A stretch of DNA of 11,568 nt. Source: DASVBJ01 sp036375895 (lineage in GTDB: Bacteria; Actinomycetota; Actinomycetes; JACCUZ01). Position 1 is the first letter of the stretch, and the number at the start of each line of letters is the position of its first letter. The translations under genes and the position numbers were made by a program. This document shows, piece after piece, positions 1 to 5,347 of this stretch. A model generated the notes under the pieces. It was not told the origin of the DNA and did no database searches. It saw nothing but the letters and a program-made list of their open reading frames with translations. The DNA is taken from NCBI GenBank assembly GCA_036375895.1, contig DASVBJ010000246.1:1-11568 (forward strand), read 5' to 3'.

Positions 1-953
1 AGCGCCGCCTCGGCCTGGCTGCCGTCGACGACCGCGACCAGCCGGCCCTCGCAGGCCACGTAGAGCGGGTCGATGCCGAGCAGCTCGGACGCCCCGAGCA
101 CCTCCGGCCGCACCGGCACCGCCGACTCGTCGACGACGACCGCGACCCGGGCCGCGGCGGCGATCTCGTTGAGGACGGTCGCGACGCCACCGCGAGTCGC
201 GTCCCGCATGACCCGCACCGCGGGCGCCGCGTCCAGCAGGGCGGCGACCAGCCCGTGCAGCGGCGCGGTGTCCGACCCGATGTCCGACTCGATCTCCAGC
301 TCTCCGCGGGCCAGCATGATCGTGACGCCGTGGTCGCCGATCGGCCCGGAGACGAGGACGGCGTCCCCCGGACGCACCTGGGTCGCGCCCAGCGAGACCG
401 GCTGCTCCACGATGCCGACACCCGTCGTGTTGACGTAGCAGCCGTCACCCTTGCCCCGCTGCACGACCTTGGTGTCGCCCGTCACGACCTGCACGCCGGC
501 GGCCTTGGCAGCCCGCGCCATCGACGCCACGATGCGCTGCAGGTCCTCGACGGGGAAGCCCTCCTCGAGGATGAACCCGGCCGACAGGTACAGCGGCCGG
601 GCACCGCAGACCGCGAGATCGTTGACCGTGCCGTTCACCGCGAGATCGCCGATGTCGCCTCCCGGGAAGAACAGCGGTGAGACGACGAAGGAGTCGGTCG
701 TCATGACCAGCCGCTGCTCCCCCACGTCGAAGGTCGCGCCGTCGTCGAGCTGCTCGAGCAGCGGGTTGCGCAGCGCGTCGAGGAACACGGCGTCGACCAG
801 CGCGTGCGTGGCCCGGCCGCCGGCGCCGTGGGCGAGCGTCACCCGCTCCTCGCGCACCCGGGCCTTGCGCTGGCGTACGCCTTCGATGCGGGCGAGCACC
901 TCCTCCTCGCTGCCCGGCCGGCCGGCCGGCCCGCCGTCGGCCGTCGTCGTCAT
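1..953 (-). CDS. hypE: Hydrogenase maturation protein HypE, C-terminus cut off by window edge
   Basis: HypE takes the carbamoyl group made by HypF onto its C-terminal cysteine and dehydrates it with ATP to a thiocyanate, the source of the cyanide ligands of the [NiFe] hydrogenase iron; it acts in the cytoplasm with HypC and HypD. My translation gives 317 residues. It shows the AIRS/PurM-like ATP-binding hallmarks: LAHGAGG near residue 40, TTDSFVVSPLFFPGGDIG, VNGTVNDLAVCGARP, VVTGDTKVV, and RDATRGGVATVLNEIA in the second domain. The final 40-60 residues, including the essential terminal Cys, lie outside the window. The ATG at 951-953 overlaps the hypD stop by 4 bp (ATGA), with GGGAGG 10 nt upstream, so translation is probably coupled. 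An extra segment of about 35 residues, rich in Glu and Arg, precedes the usual HypE start; a later start cannot be excluded. Confidence 0.95.
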   Translation of the reverse strand, partial: MTTTADGGPAGRPGSEEEVLARIEGVRQRKARVREERVTLAHGAGGRATHALVDAVFLDALRNPLLEQLDDGATFDVGEQRLVMTTDSFVVSPLFFPGGDIGDLAVNGTVNDLAVCGARPLYLSAGFILEEGFPVEDLQRIVASMARAAKAAGVQVVTGDTKVVQRGKGDGCYVNTTGVGIVEQPVSLGATQVRPGDAVLVSGPIGDHGVTIMLARGELEIESDIGSDTAPLHGLVAALLDAAPAVRVMRDATRGGVATVLNEIAAAARVAVVVDESAVPVRPEVLGASELLGIDPLYVACEGRLVAVVDGSQAEAA

Positions 954-2077
954 CGCCGGCTCGCCTCCCTGACCCGGTCGCGGCTGAATCGACCGAACGT
1001 GTAGTAGGCGGCGCAGGCTCCCTCCGACGAGACCATGCAGGTCCCGATCGGTGTCTCCGGCGTGCAGGCGGTGCCGAACACCCGGCACTCCCACGGCTTG
1101 AGCACGCCCTTGAGCACCTCGCCGCACTGGCACGCCTTCGGGTCCGCGACCCGCACGCCGGGCACCGCGAAGATGCGCTCCGCGTCGTACGCCGAGTAGC
1201 GCTCGCGCAGCCGCAGCGCCGAGTCGGGGATGAAGCCGAGGCCGCGCCACTCGAAGGTCGGGCGCACCTCCATCACCTCGTCGATCACCTCGAGCGCCCT
1301 GCGGTTCCCGTCCCACGGCACCACCCGGGTGTATTGGTTCTCCACCTCGCAGCGACCCTCGGCCAGCTGCGCCAGCAGCATGTGCACCGACTGGAGGATG
1401 TCGAGCGGCTCGAAGCCCGAGCACACCAACGGCTTGCCGTAGTCGCGAGCGATGAACTCGTAGGGGCGGCAGCCGATCACCGTCGAAACGTGACCGGGAC
1501 CGATGAAGCCGTCGAGGCGCAGGTCGGGCGAGTCGAGGATCGCGGTGATGGCCGGGACGACCATGACGTGGTTGCAGAAGACCGAGAAGTTGTCCACCCC
1601 CTCGGCGGCGGCCCGGAGCACCGTCATGGCGGTGGACGGCGTCGTGGTCTCGAAGCCGATGGCCATGAAGACGACGCGCCGGTCGGGGTTCTGCCGAGCG
1701 ATCTTGAGGGCGTCGAGCGGTGAGTAGACCATGCGGATGTCGGCGCCCGCCGCCTTCGAGTCGAAGAAGGAGCCCCGGCCGCCCGGCACCCGCATCATGT
1801 CCCCGAACGAGGTCATGATGACGTCGGGCTGCTCGGCGATCGCGATGGCGTCGTCGACCCGACCCATCGGGATCACGCACACCGGGCAGCCGGGCCCGTG
1901 CACCATCGTCACGCTGCGCGGCAGGTAGTCCTCGAGCCCGTGCTTGTAGATCGTGTGGGTGTGCCCCCCGCAGATCTCCATGAGCTGGTAGGTGCGGCCC
2001 GGGTCGCACAGAGCCGCGATCCGTGCCGCGAGCGCCCGGGCCTTGCCCGCGTCCCGGAACTCGTCGACGAAGCGCAC
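950..2077 (-). CDS. hypD: Hydrogenase maturation iron-sulfur protein HypD
   Basis: HypD, with HypC, forms the scaffold on which the Fe(CN)2CO unit of [NiFe] hydrogenases is assembled; it takes cyanide from HypE. The 375-residue length is normal for the family. Visible motifs are EICGGHTH (Cys36, His39), GPGCPVC (Cys64, Cys67) and GFETTTPSTA near 141-150. Four C-terminal cysteines, 316, 331, 338 and 355, have the CX14CX6CX16C spacing of the [4Fe-4S] ligands; three more nearby cysteines (318, 347 and the Cys203/219 pair upstream) are not needed for that pattern. The start is GTG at 2075-2077, 8 bp after hypC stops; a GAGG ribosome site overlaps the hypC TGA. The stop overlaps the hypE start. 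All key residues are present, so the protein should be active. Confidence 0.98.
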   Translation of the reverse strand: MRFVDEFRDAGKARALAARIAALCDPGRTYQLMEICGGHTHTIYKHGLEDYLPRSVTMVHGPGCPVCVIPMGRVDDAIAIAEQPDVIMTSFGDMMRVPGGRGSFFDSKAAGADIRMVYSPLDALKIARQNPDRRVVFMAIGFETTTPSTAMTVLRAAAEGVDNFSVFCNHVMVVPAITAILDSPDLRLDGFIGPGHVSTVIGCRPYEFIARDYGKPLVCSGFEPLDILQSVHMLLAQLAEGRCEVENQYTRVVPWDGNRRALEVIDEVMEVRPTFEWRGLGFIPDSALRLRERYSAYDAERIFAVPGVRVADPKACQCGEVLKGVLKPWECRVFGTACTPETPIGTCMVSSEGACAAYYTFGRFSRDRVREASRR

Positions 2078-2085
2078 GACGGGCC

Positions 2086-2358
2086 TCAGCCGATGTCCGA
2101 GTCGGCGAGCGCCCGCAGCTCGTCGGTGTACGCCTGACCGATCCCCGCGAGCAGCTCGAGCGCGGCCGCCGCCTCCTCCTCGTCGATCCTGCTCAGGGCG
2201 AAGCCGACGTGGATGAGCACCCAGTCACCGGGGTGGACGTCGTCCTCGGCCAGGAGACCGATGTTGACGACGCGCCGGACCCCGCCCACCTCGACCCGGG
2301 CCAGGTCGGGGCCGTCGGCGAGGACCTCGACCACCTCACCGGGGATGCCCAGGCACAT
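2086..2358 (-). CDS. hypC: Hydrogenase maturation chaperone HypC (HypC/HupF family)
   Basis: HypC is the small chaperone that carries iron with its CN/CO ligands from HypD to the hydrogenase large subunit. The 90-residue protein begins MCLGIPGEV; after removal of Met the invariant Cys2 becomes the N-terminal, iron-binding residue, and His50 in WVLIHVGFAL is the partner ligand. The domain is a small OB-fold-like beta barrel followed by a C-terminal helix rich in Glu and Ala (about 59-80). The ATG is supported by a strong GGGAGGAG ribosome site 6-13 nt upstream. It is the first gene of the minus-strand hypC-hypD-hypE group and is divergent from the DUF2231 gene. It could serve one particular hydrogenase (HypC paralogues do), but no hydrogenase is in view. 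Confidence 0.96.
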   Translation of the reverse strand: MCLGIPGEVVEVLADGPDLARVEVGGVRRVVNIGLLAEDDVHPGDWVLIHVGFALSRIDEEEAAAALELLAGIGQAYTDELRALADSDIG

Positions 2359-2546
2359 CGCCCTCTCCTCCCCTCGGCTACCCCCAGCGTGCCGACCGCC
2401 CCGGCACGCGGCAAGGACCCGGCGCGGAAAGGGGACTTCTGGCGGCTCTCACGGGACTCTCATCTGGCGTGGGCAACCTGATGGTCCGGGACAGGCGACC
2501 CGCCTTCCCCCGTCCAGCCCAGTCCAGCCCGCAGGAGGTCGATGTC
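2359..2546. promoter_or_regulatory. Divergent control region between hypC and the DUF2231 gene
   Basis: These 188 bp separate two divergently read genes and so must hold start signals for both. Visible elements are the hypC ribosome site, the inverted repeat at 2387-2409, GGGACT in the same orientation at 2432-2437 and 2453-2458 (21 bp apart, two helical turns), a related GTCCGGGAC at 2484-2492, a short direct repeat CTGGCG at 2439 and 2464, GTCCAGCCC twice at 2512 and 2522, and the AGGAGG site of the plus-strand gene at 2533-2538. No clear -10/-35 pair could be picked out by eye on either strand. Confidence 0.5.
2387..2409. repeat. 8-bp perfect inverted repeat upstream of hypC
   Basis: GCGTGCCG (2387-2394) and CGGCACGC (2402-2409) are exact inverted repeats separated by 7 nt, about 30 bp before the hypC start. 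It could be a hairpin in the hypC leader or an operator; I see no convincing -10 element that would decide which. Confidence 0.5.
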
Positions 2547-3071
2547 GTGCCCCAGACCGTCTTGGGTCTCCCACTGCATCCCCTGATCGTCCACGCGACC
2601 GTGGTGGTCGTGCCGACCGCCGCGGTCGCGGTGCTGCTCGCCGCCGTGTGGCCGGCGGCCCGGCGACGGCTCGGCGTCGGCACCCAGCTCCTCGCCCTGG
2701 CGGCGCTGGTGCTCGTGCCGCTCAGCACGTCGTCCGGCGAGAACCTCGAGCACACGCTGCCGCACAGCGGGCTGATCGAGAGGCACGCCGAGCTGGCCGA
2801 TGGGCTGCTGCCATGGGTGATCGGGCTGGCCGTCGTCGCCGGGCTGCTCCTCCTGCTCGACCGCCGGGAGCGGGCTGCCGGTCCGGACGCGCCGGCGCCG
2901 CAAGGCCCGGGCAGGTCGGCCGTCGTCGCGGGTGACCGCGGGACCACCGGGCTGCGGGTCGCGGCGGCGGTGCTCGCCGTCGTGGCCGCGACCGGTACGA
3001 CGGTGCAGGTGGTCCTCATCGGCCACTCCGGCGCGAAGGCCGCCTGGCACGACGTGGGCCAGGCCGAGTAG
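2547..3071 (+). CDS. DUF2231 family four-helix membrane protein of unknown function
   Basis: Predicted 174-residue integral membrane protein with four hydrophobic helices at about 13-36, 44-62, 86-104 and 137-158. The start LGLPLHPLIVHATVVVVP is the signature opening of DUF2231 proteins (His11, Pro12, His16), and further histidines sit at family-like places (His69, His80, and His160 in IGHSGAKAAW). A hydrophilic Pro/Gly/Ala-rich loop (106-136) separates helices 3 and 4. I chose GTG 2547 because AGGAGG lies 8 nt before it and because it puts the conserved HP motif at the N-terminus; an in-frame GTG at 2469 would add 26 non-conserved residues without a good ribosome site. The biochemical role of the family is not established. 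Its location, divergent from hypC and sharing the control region, is suggestive but proves no link to hydrogenase. Confidence 0.85.
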   Translation: MPQTVLGLPLHPLIVHATVVVVPTAAVAVLLAAVWPAARRRLGVGTQLLALAALVLVPLSTSSGENLEHTLPHSGLIERHAELADGLLPWVIGLAVVAGLLLLLDRRERAAGPDAPAPQGPGRSAVVAGDRGTTGLRVAAAVLAVVAATGTTVQVVLIGHSGAKAAWHDVGQAE

Positions 3072-3136
3072 ACCTCCGCGTCCGGGCACGGTGAGTGAGG
3101 CCACCGGGCCCGGGCGCGGGGCACGGGGGTCCCCGA

Positions 3137-3184
3137 CGGCCCAGGCTGGGGCTCGATCCCTGAACGAGGCCCTAGCCTGGGCCG
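3137..3184. repeat. Long imperfect stem-loop between DUF2231 gene and kinase gene
   Basis: An 11-bp perfect stem (CGGCCCAGGCT, 3137-3147, with its complement at 3174-3184) continues inward past a single bulged T (3173) into 3 bp (3148-3150 with 3170-3172), a G/G mismatch and 4 bp (3152-3155 with 3165-3168), closing on a 9-nt loop. That gives 18 paired positions in 48 nt. It begins 66 bp after the DUF2231 stop and ends 73 bp before the kinase start. There is no T-run, so it may be a U-less actinobacterial terminator, a processing or stability element, or a protein site. Confidence 0.6.
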
Positions 3185-3257
3185 CCGTGGACGCAACCTC
3201 CGTCGCCGTGACCGACGACGTGCTGCCCGCCCGGCGCGGCGCAGGACGGAGGCTGCG

Positions 3258-3809
3258 GTGACCGGGCTGGTCCAGGACCTGGCCGCGCGGGTCCGCCGGT
3301 CGGCTCCGCGGCTCGGCACCGTTCGGCTCGTCCTCGTCGACGGGCCGGCCGGCTCCGGCAAGACGACGCTGGCCGCCGGGCTCGCCGCGGCGTTGGGCGG
3401 CGCGCAGGTCGTGCACATGGACGACCTCTACGAGGGCTGGTCGGGGCTCGGTCCGGCGCTGTGGCCGCGGCTGCTGGCCCAGGTGGTCACCCCGCTCGCG
3501 GCGGGGCGGCCCGGGCGGTACCAGCGGTACGACTGGGTGGACGGAAGGTTCGCGGAGTGGCACGACGTCCCGGTCGCGCCGGCCCTGGTGATCGAGGGGG
3601 TCGGGTCGGCGGCCGCACCTGTCTCGTCGTACGCCGTGCTCCGGGTCTGGGTGGAGGCGCCACCCGACGAGCGGCTGCGCCGCGGCCTCGAGCGCGACGG
3701 CGAGGCCATGCGGGAGCAGTGGCTGGCCTGGCAGGACCGGGAGGCCGCGCACTTCGCCCGCGACCGGACGCGGTCCCGCGCCGACGTGGTGGTCGACGGC
3801 ACGGCCTGA
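3258..3809 (+). CDS. Small P-loop NTPase, uridine kinase-like
   Basis: A 183-residue cytoplasmic protein with the P-loop kinase fold. Strand VRLVLVDG leads into the Walker A loop GPAGSGKTT (29-37), with Lys35 and Thr36 for phosphate and Mg2+. VVHMDDLYEGW (51-61) matches the acidic, substrate-side motif of uridine/nucleoside kinases (HxDDxY). VIEGVG near 113-118 corresponds to the second hydrophobic strand ending in acidic Glu, and an Arg-rich stretch (DERLRRGLERDG, then DRTRSRADVV) fits the lid. This type is often loosely named uridine kinase or (p)ppGpp-unrelated ATP-binding protein in actinobacterial genomes; the true substrate is unknown to me. The GTG start has GGAGG 5 nt upstream. The gene converges on rbpA. 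It is shorter than genuine Udk (about 210 residues), so I would not assign a gene symbol. Confidence 0.85.
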   Translation: MTGLVQDLAARVRRSAPRLGTVRLVLVDGPAGSGKTTLAAGLAAALGGAQVVHMDDLYEGWSGLGPALWPRLLAQVVTPLAAGRPGRYQRYDWVDGRFAEWHDVPVAPALVIEGVGSAAAPVSSYAVLRVWVEAPPDERLRRGLERDGEAMREQWLAWQDREAAHFARDRTRSRADVVVDGTA

Positions 3810-3823
3810 GCCGGAAGGCTCAG
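3806..3823. terminator. Shared hairpin containing both convergent stop codons
   Basis: CTGAGCC (3806-3812), loop GGAA, GGCTCAG (3817-3823): a perfect 7-bp stem with a tetraloop. The TGA of the plus-strand kinase gene (3807-3809) lies in the left arm and the TGA of minus-strand rbpA (complement of 3820-3822) in the right arm. The two coding regions are only 10 bp apart. Position and symmetry fit a bidirectional terminator; neither side has a T-run, so this is inferred from place and pairing only. Confidence 0.55.
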
Positions 3824-4158
3824 TTGCCGCGCAGCTTGGAGAGCGCCTCGTCGAGGATCGCCGCACCGTCGGCCGCGCTGCGGCGCTCCTTCACGTACGC
3901 GAGGTGGGTCTTGTAGGGCTCGGTGCGCGGCGCGGACGGCGGGTCGTCCTTGTCCTGTCCGGCCGGCAGGCCGCAGCGCGGACAGTCCCAGGTCTCGGGG
4001 GCCTGGACGGTGGTGTCCTCGGCGAAGCTGGGCTTCGTCTCATGGCCGTTGGCGCACCAGTAGGAGATGCGGAACCGCGGTGCGGCGTCGCCGCGCTCCG
4101 CCTCTCCCATCGGGCCGGCGCCGACACGGCTGCCTCGGATCGCGTTGCCACTGGCCAC
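3820..4158 (-). CDS. rbpA: RNA polymerase-binding protein RbpA
   Basis: RbpA binds RNA polymerase holoenzyme carrying the principal sigma factor and stabilises the open complex; it is found only in Actinobacteria. The 112 residues show the family plan: the N-terminal tail MASGNAIRGSRVGAGPMGE that reaches toward the active-site cleft, a zinc-binding core with Cys35-X3-His39 (CANGH) and Cys59-X2-Cys62 (CPRC), a basic linker around 78-92 (RTEPYKTH, VKERR), and a C-terminal sigma-interacting helix (about 91-110, ending LDEALSKLRGN). All four candidate metal ligands are present. The GTG start has AGGAGAG 6 nt upstream. It follows secG by 85 bp with a possible promoter and leader hairpin, so it may be transcribed on its own. 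I see no clear SigR-type (GGAAT/GTT) promoter like that reported in Streptomyces coelicolor. Confidence 0.97.
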   Translation of the reverse strand: MASGNAIRGSRVGAGPMGEAERGDAAPRFRISYWCANGHETKPSFAEDTTVQAPETWDCPRCGLPAGQDKDDPPSAPRTEPYKTHLAYVKERRSAADGAAILDEALSKLRGN

Positions 4159-4189
4159 GGGGACTCTCCTGCTGGGTCTCGTGTTGTCG

Positions 4190-4211
4190 CCGGGCCGCTG
4201 GCGTGGCCCGG
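4190..4211. repeat. 7-bp perfect stem-loop in the secG-rbpA gap
   Basis: CCGGGCC (4190-4196) and GGCCCGG (4205-4211) pair perfectly around an 8-nt loop. The element starts 32 bp after the secG stop and ends 31 bp before the rbpA GTG. It could end or attenuate secG readthrough or shape the rbpA leader. There is no T-run after it in either direction. Confidence 0.5.
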
Positions 4212-4222
4212 GCGGTCGATCA

Positions 4223-4228
4223 AGTGTA
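4223..4228 (-). promoter_or_regulatory. Possible -10 element for rbpA
   Basis: On the minus strand this reads TACACT, a fair match to the actinobacterial -10 pattern TANNNT, 65 bp before the rbpA start. No good -35 hexamer is present at 16-18 bp. It rests on one hexamer only. Confidence 0.25.
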
Positions 4229-4243
4229 GGTCGGGAAGCCGCT

Positions 4244-4474
4244 TCAGGACTTGAGGAGCAGGCCGAGTCCGACGATCGAGGCGATCCACACGATGCCGAT
4301 GCCGATCGTCATGCGGTCGAGGTTGCGCTCGACCACCGACGAGCCACCCAGCGACGACGACACACCGCCGCCGAACAGGTCGGACAGGCCGCCGCCCTTC
4401 CCCTTGTGGAGCAGGACGAGCACGATCATCAGCAGGCTGGTGATGACGAGCACGATCTCGAAGGCGATGGTCAC
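4244..4474 (-). CDS. secG: Protein translocase subunit SecG
   Basis: SecG is the small, non-essential partner of SecY and SecE in the plasma-membrane protein-export channel; it helps SecA-driven movement of unfolded proteins. The 76-residue protein has two hydrophobic helices, about 3-22 (IAFEIVLVITSLLMIVLVLL) and 55-74, joined by the signature loop HKGKGGGLSDLFGGG (23-37) and a Ser/Gly stretch. This is the standard length and plan for actinobacterial SecG. The start is GTG; the upstream region has only a poor ribosome site, so translation may depend partly on coupling or context. It lies 73 bp downstream of tpiA, in the conserved gap-pgk-tpiA-secG order, and is probably in the same transcript. 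Confidence 0.96.
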   Translation of the reverse strand: MTIAFEIVLVITSLLMIVLVLLHKGKGGGLSDLFGGGVSSSLGGSSVVERNLDRMTIGIGIVWIASIVGLGLLLKS

Positions 4475-4547
4475 CGGGGGCTCGACTTTCTCGGGCTGGC
4501 TGCGGGTGTGGTGCGTGTGCTGTGCACGTGTGCGGCACCAGGGTACG

Positions 4548-5342
4548 TCAGGAGGCGGCTTCCTCGGCCATCTGCTGGTGGTAGCGGCAGATTGCCACGA
4601 ACTGGTCCGGGTCGATGCTCGCGCCGCCGACCAGGGCGCCGTCCACGTCGGGCTGGGCCATGATGCCTGCGACGTTCTCGGGCTTGACCGACCCGCCGTA
4701 CAGGATCCGGACGCCGTCGGCGAGGTCGCCGGAGTAGAGCTCCGCCAGCCGCGTGCGCAGCGCGGCGCACATCTCCTGCGCGTCCTCCGGTGTCGCCACC
4801 TCGCCGGTGCCGATCGCCCAGACCGGCTCGTAGGCGATGACGGCCTGCTTGGCCTGGTCGGCCGGCACCCCGTCGAGGGCGCCCGCCAGCTGGCTCAGCG
4901 TGTGCTCGACGTGCCGCCCCTCGGCGCGCACCTCCTGCTTCTCGCCGACGCAGACGATCGGCGTGAGCTTGTGCTTGAAGGCCGCCTTCACCTTCGCGTT
5001 GACCGTGGCGTCGTCCTCGGCGTGGTACTCGCGGCGCTCGGAGTGACCCACCACGACGAAGGTGCACCCGAGCTTGGCCAGCATCGCCCCGGAGATCTCG
5101 CCGGTGTAGGCACCCGCGTCCTGCGCCGAGAGGTCCTGCGCACCGTAGGTGATGCGGTACTTGTCGCCGTCGACGAGGGTCTGCACCGAGCGGATGTCGG
5201 TGTAGGGCGGCAGCACCGCCACCTCGACCGCGTCGAAGTCCTTGTCGTTCAAGGAGAACGCGAGCTTCTGCACCAGCGCGATGGCCTCGAGGTGGTTGAG
5301 GTTCATCTTCCAGTTGCCCGCCATGAGCGGGGTGCGTGCCAT
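4548..5342 (-). CDS. tpiA: Triose-phosphate isomerase
   Basis: Interconverts dihydroxyacetone phosphate and glyceraldehyde 3-phosphate in glycolysis and gluconeogenesis; a cytoplasmic TIM-barrel homodimer. At 264 residues it is slightly longer than the 250-residue norm, typical for actinobacteria. All catalytic parts are visible: Asn10 and Lys12 in GNWKMN, His100 in VVVGHSERR, and the catalytic base Glu172 in AYEPVWAIGTG, whose following residues form loop 6. The phosphate-binding ILYGGSVKPEN and GALVGGASI follow near the C-terminus. The ATG start has a GGAGG site 10 nt upstream that lies inside the last codons of pgk; the gap from pgk is only 5 bp, so the two are surely co-transcribed and probably translationally coupled. 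Confidence 0.98.
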   Translation of the reverse strand: MARTPLMAGNWKMNLNHLEAIALVQKLAFSLNDKDFDAVEVAVLPPYTDIRSVQTLVDGDKYRITYGAQDLSAQDAGAYTGEISGAMLAKLGCTFVVVGHSERREYHAEDDATVNAKVKAAFKHKLTPIVCVGEKQEVRAEGRHVEHTLSQLAGALDGVPADQAKQAVIAYEPVWAIGTGEVATPEDAQEMCAALRTRLAELYSGDLADGVRILYGGSVKPENVAGIMAQPDVDGALVGGASIDPDQFVAICRYHQQMAEEAAS

Positions 5343-5347
5343 GAGGT

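Noticed and set aside
301..320. A GCATGATCG stretch resembling part of the gap-pgk inverted repeat
   Set aside because: It is 9 bases within the hypE coding sequence with no partner arm; the match is explained by codons and chance.
2469..2546. Earlier GTG start for the DUF2231 gene
   Set aside because: It would add 26 hydrophilic residues unlike the family and lacks a ribosome site; AGGAGG clearly serves the GTG at 2547.
2932..3261. Small open frame bridging the DUF2231-kinase gap on the plus strand
   Set aside because: More than a third of it overlaps the DUF2231 gene in another frame and the rest covers the strong stem-loop; there is no motif and no ribosome site.
2460..3866. A 468-codon open frame on the minus strand opposite the DUF2231 and kinase-like genes
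   Set aside because: Its composition is Arg/Gly/His/Pro-rich with no motif, while the plus strand carries a clear Walker A kinase and a DUF2231 protein with good ribosome sites.
4475..4547. GT-rich run between secG and tpiA as a possible repeat or terminator
   Set aside because: The GTGTG/GTGC motifs give only short, competing pairings and no clear unit; I see no defined element there.
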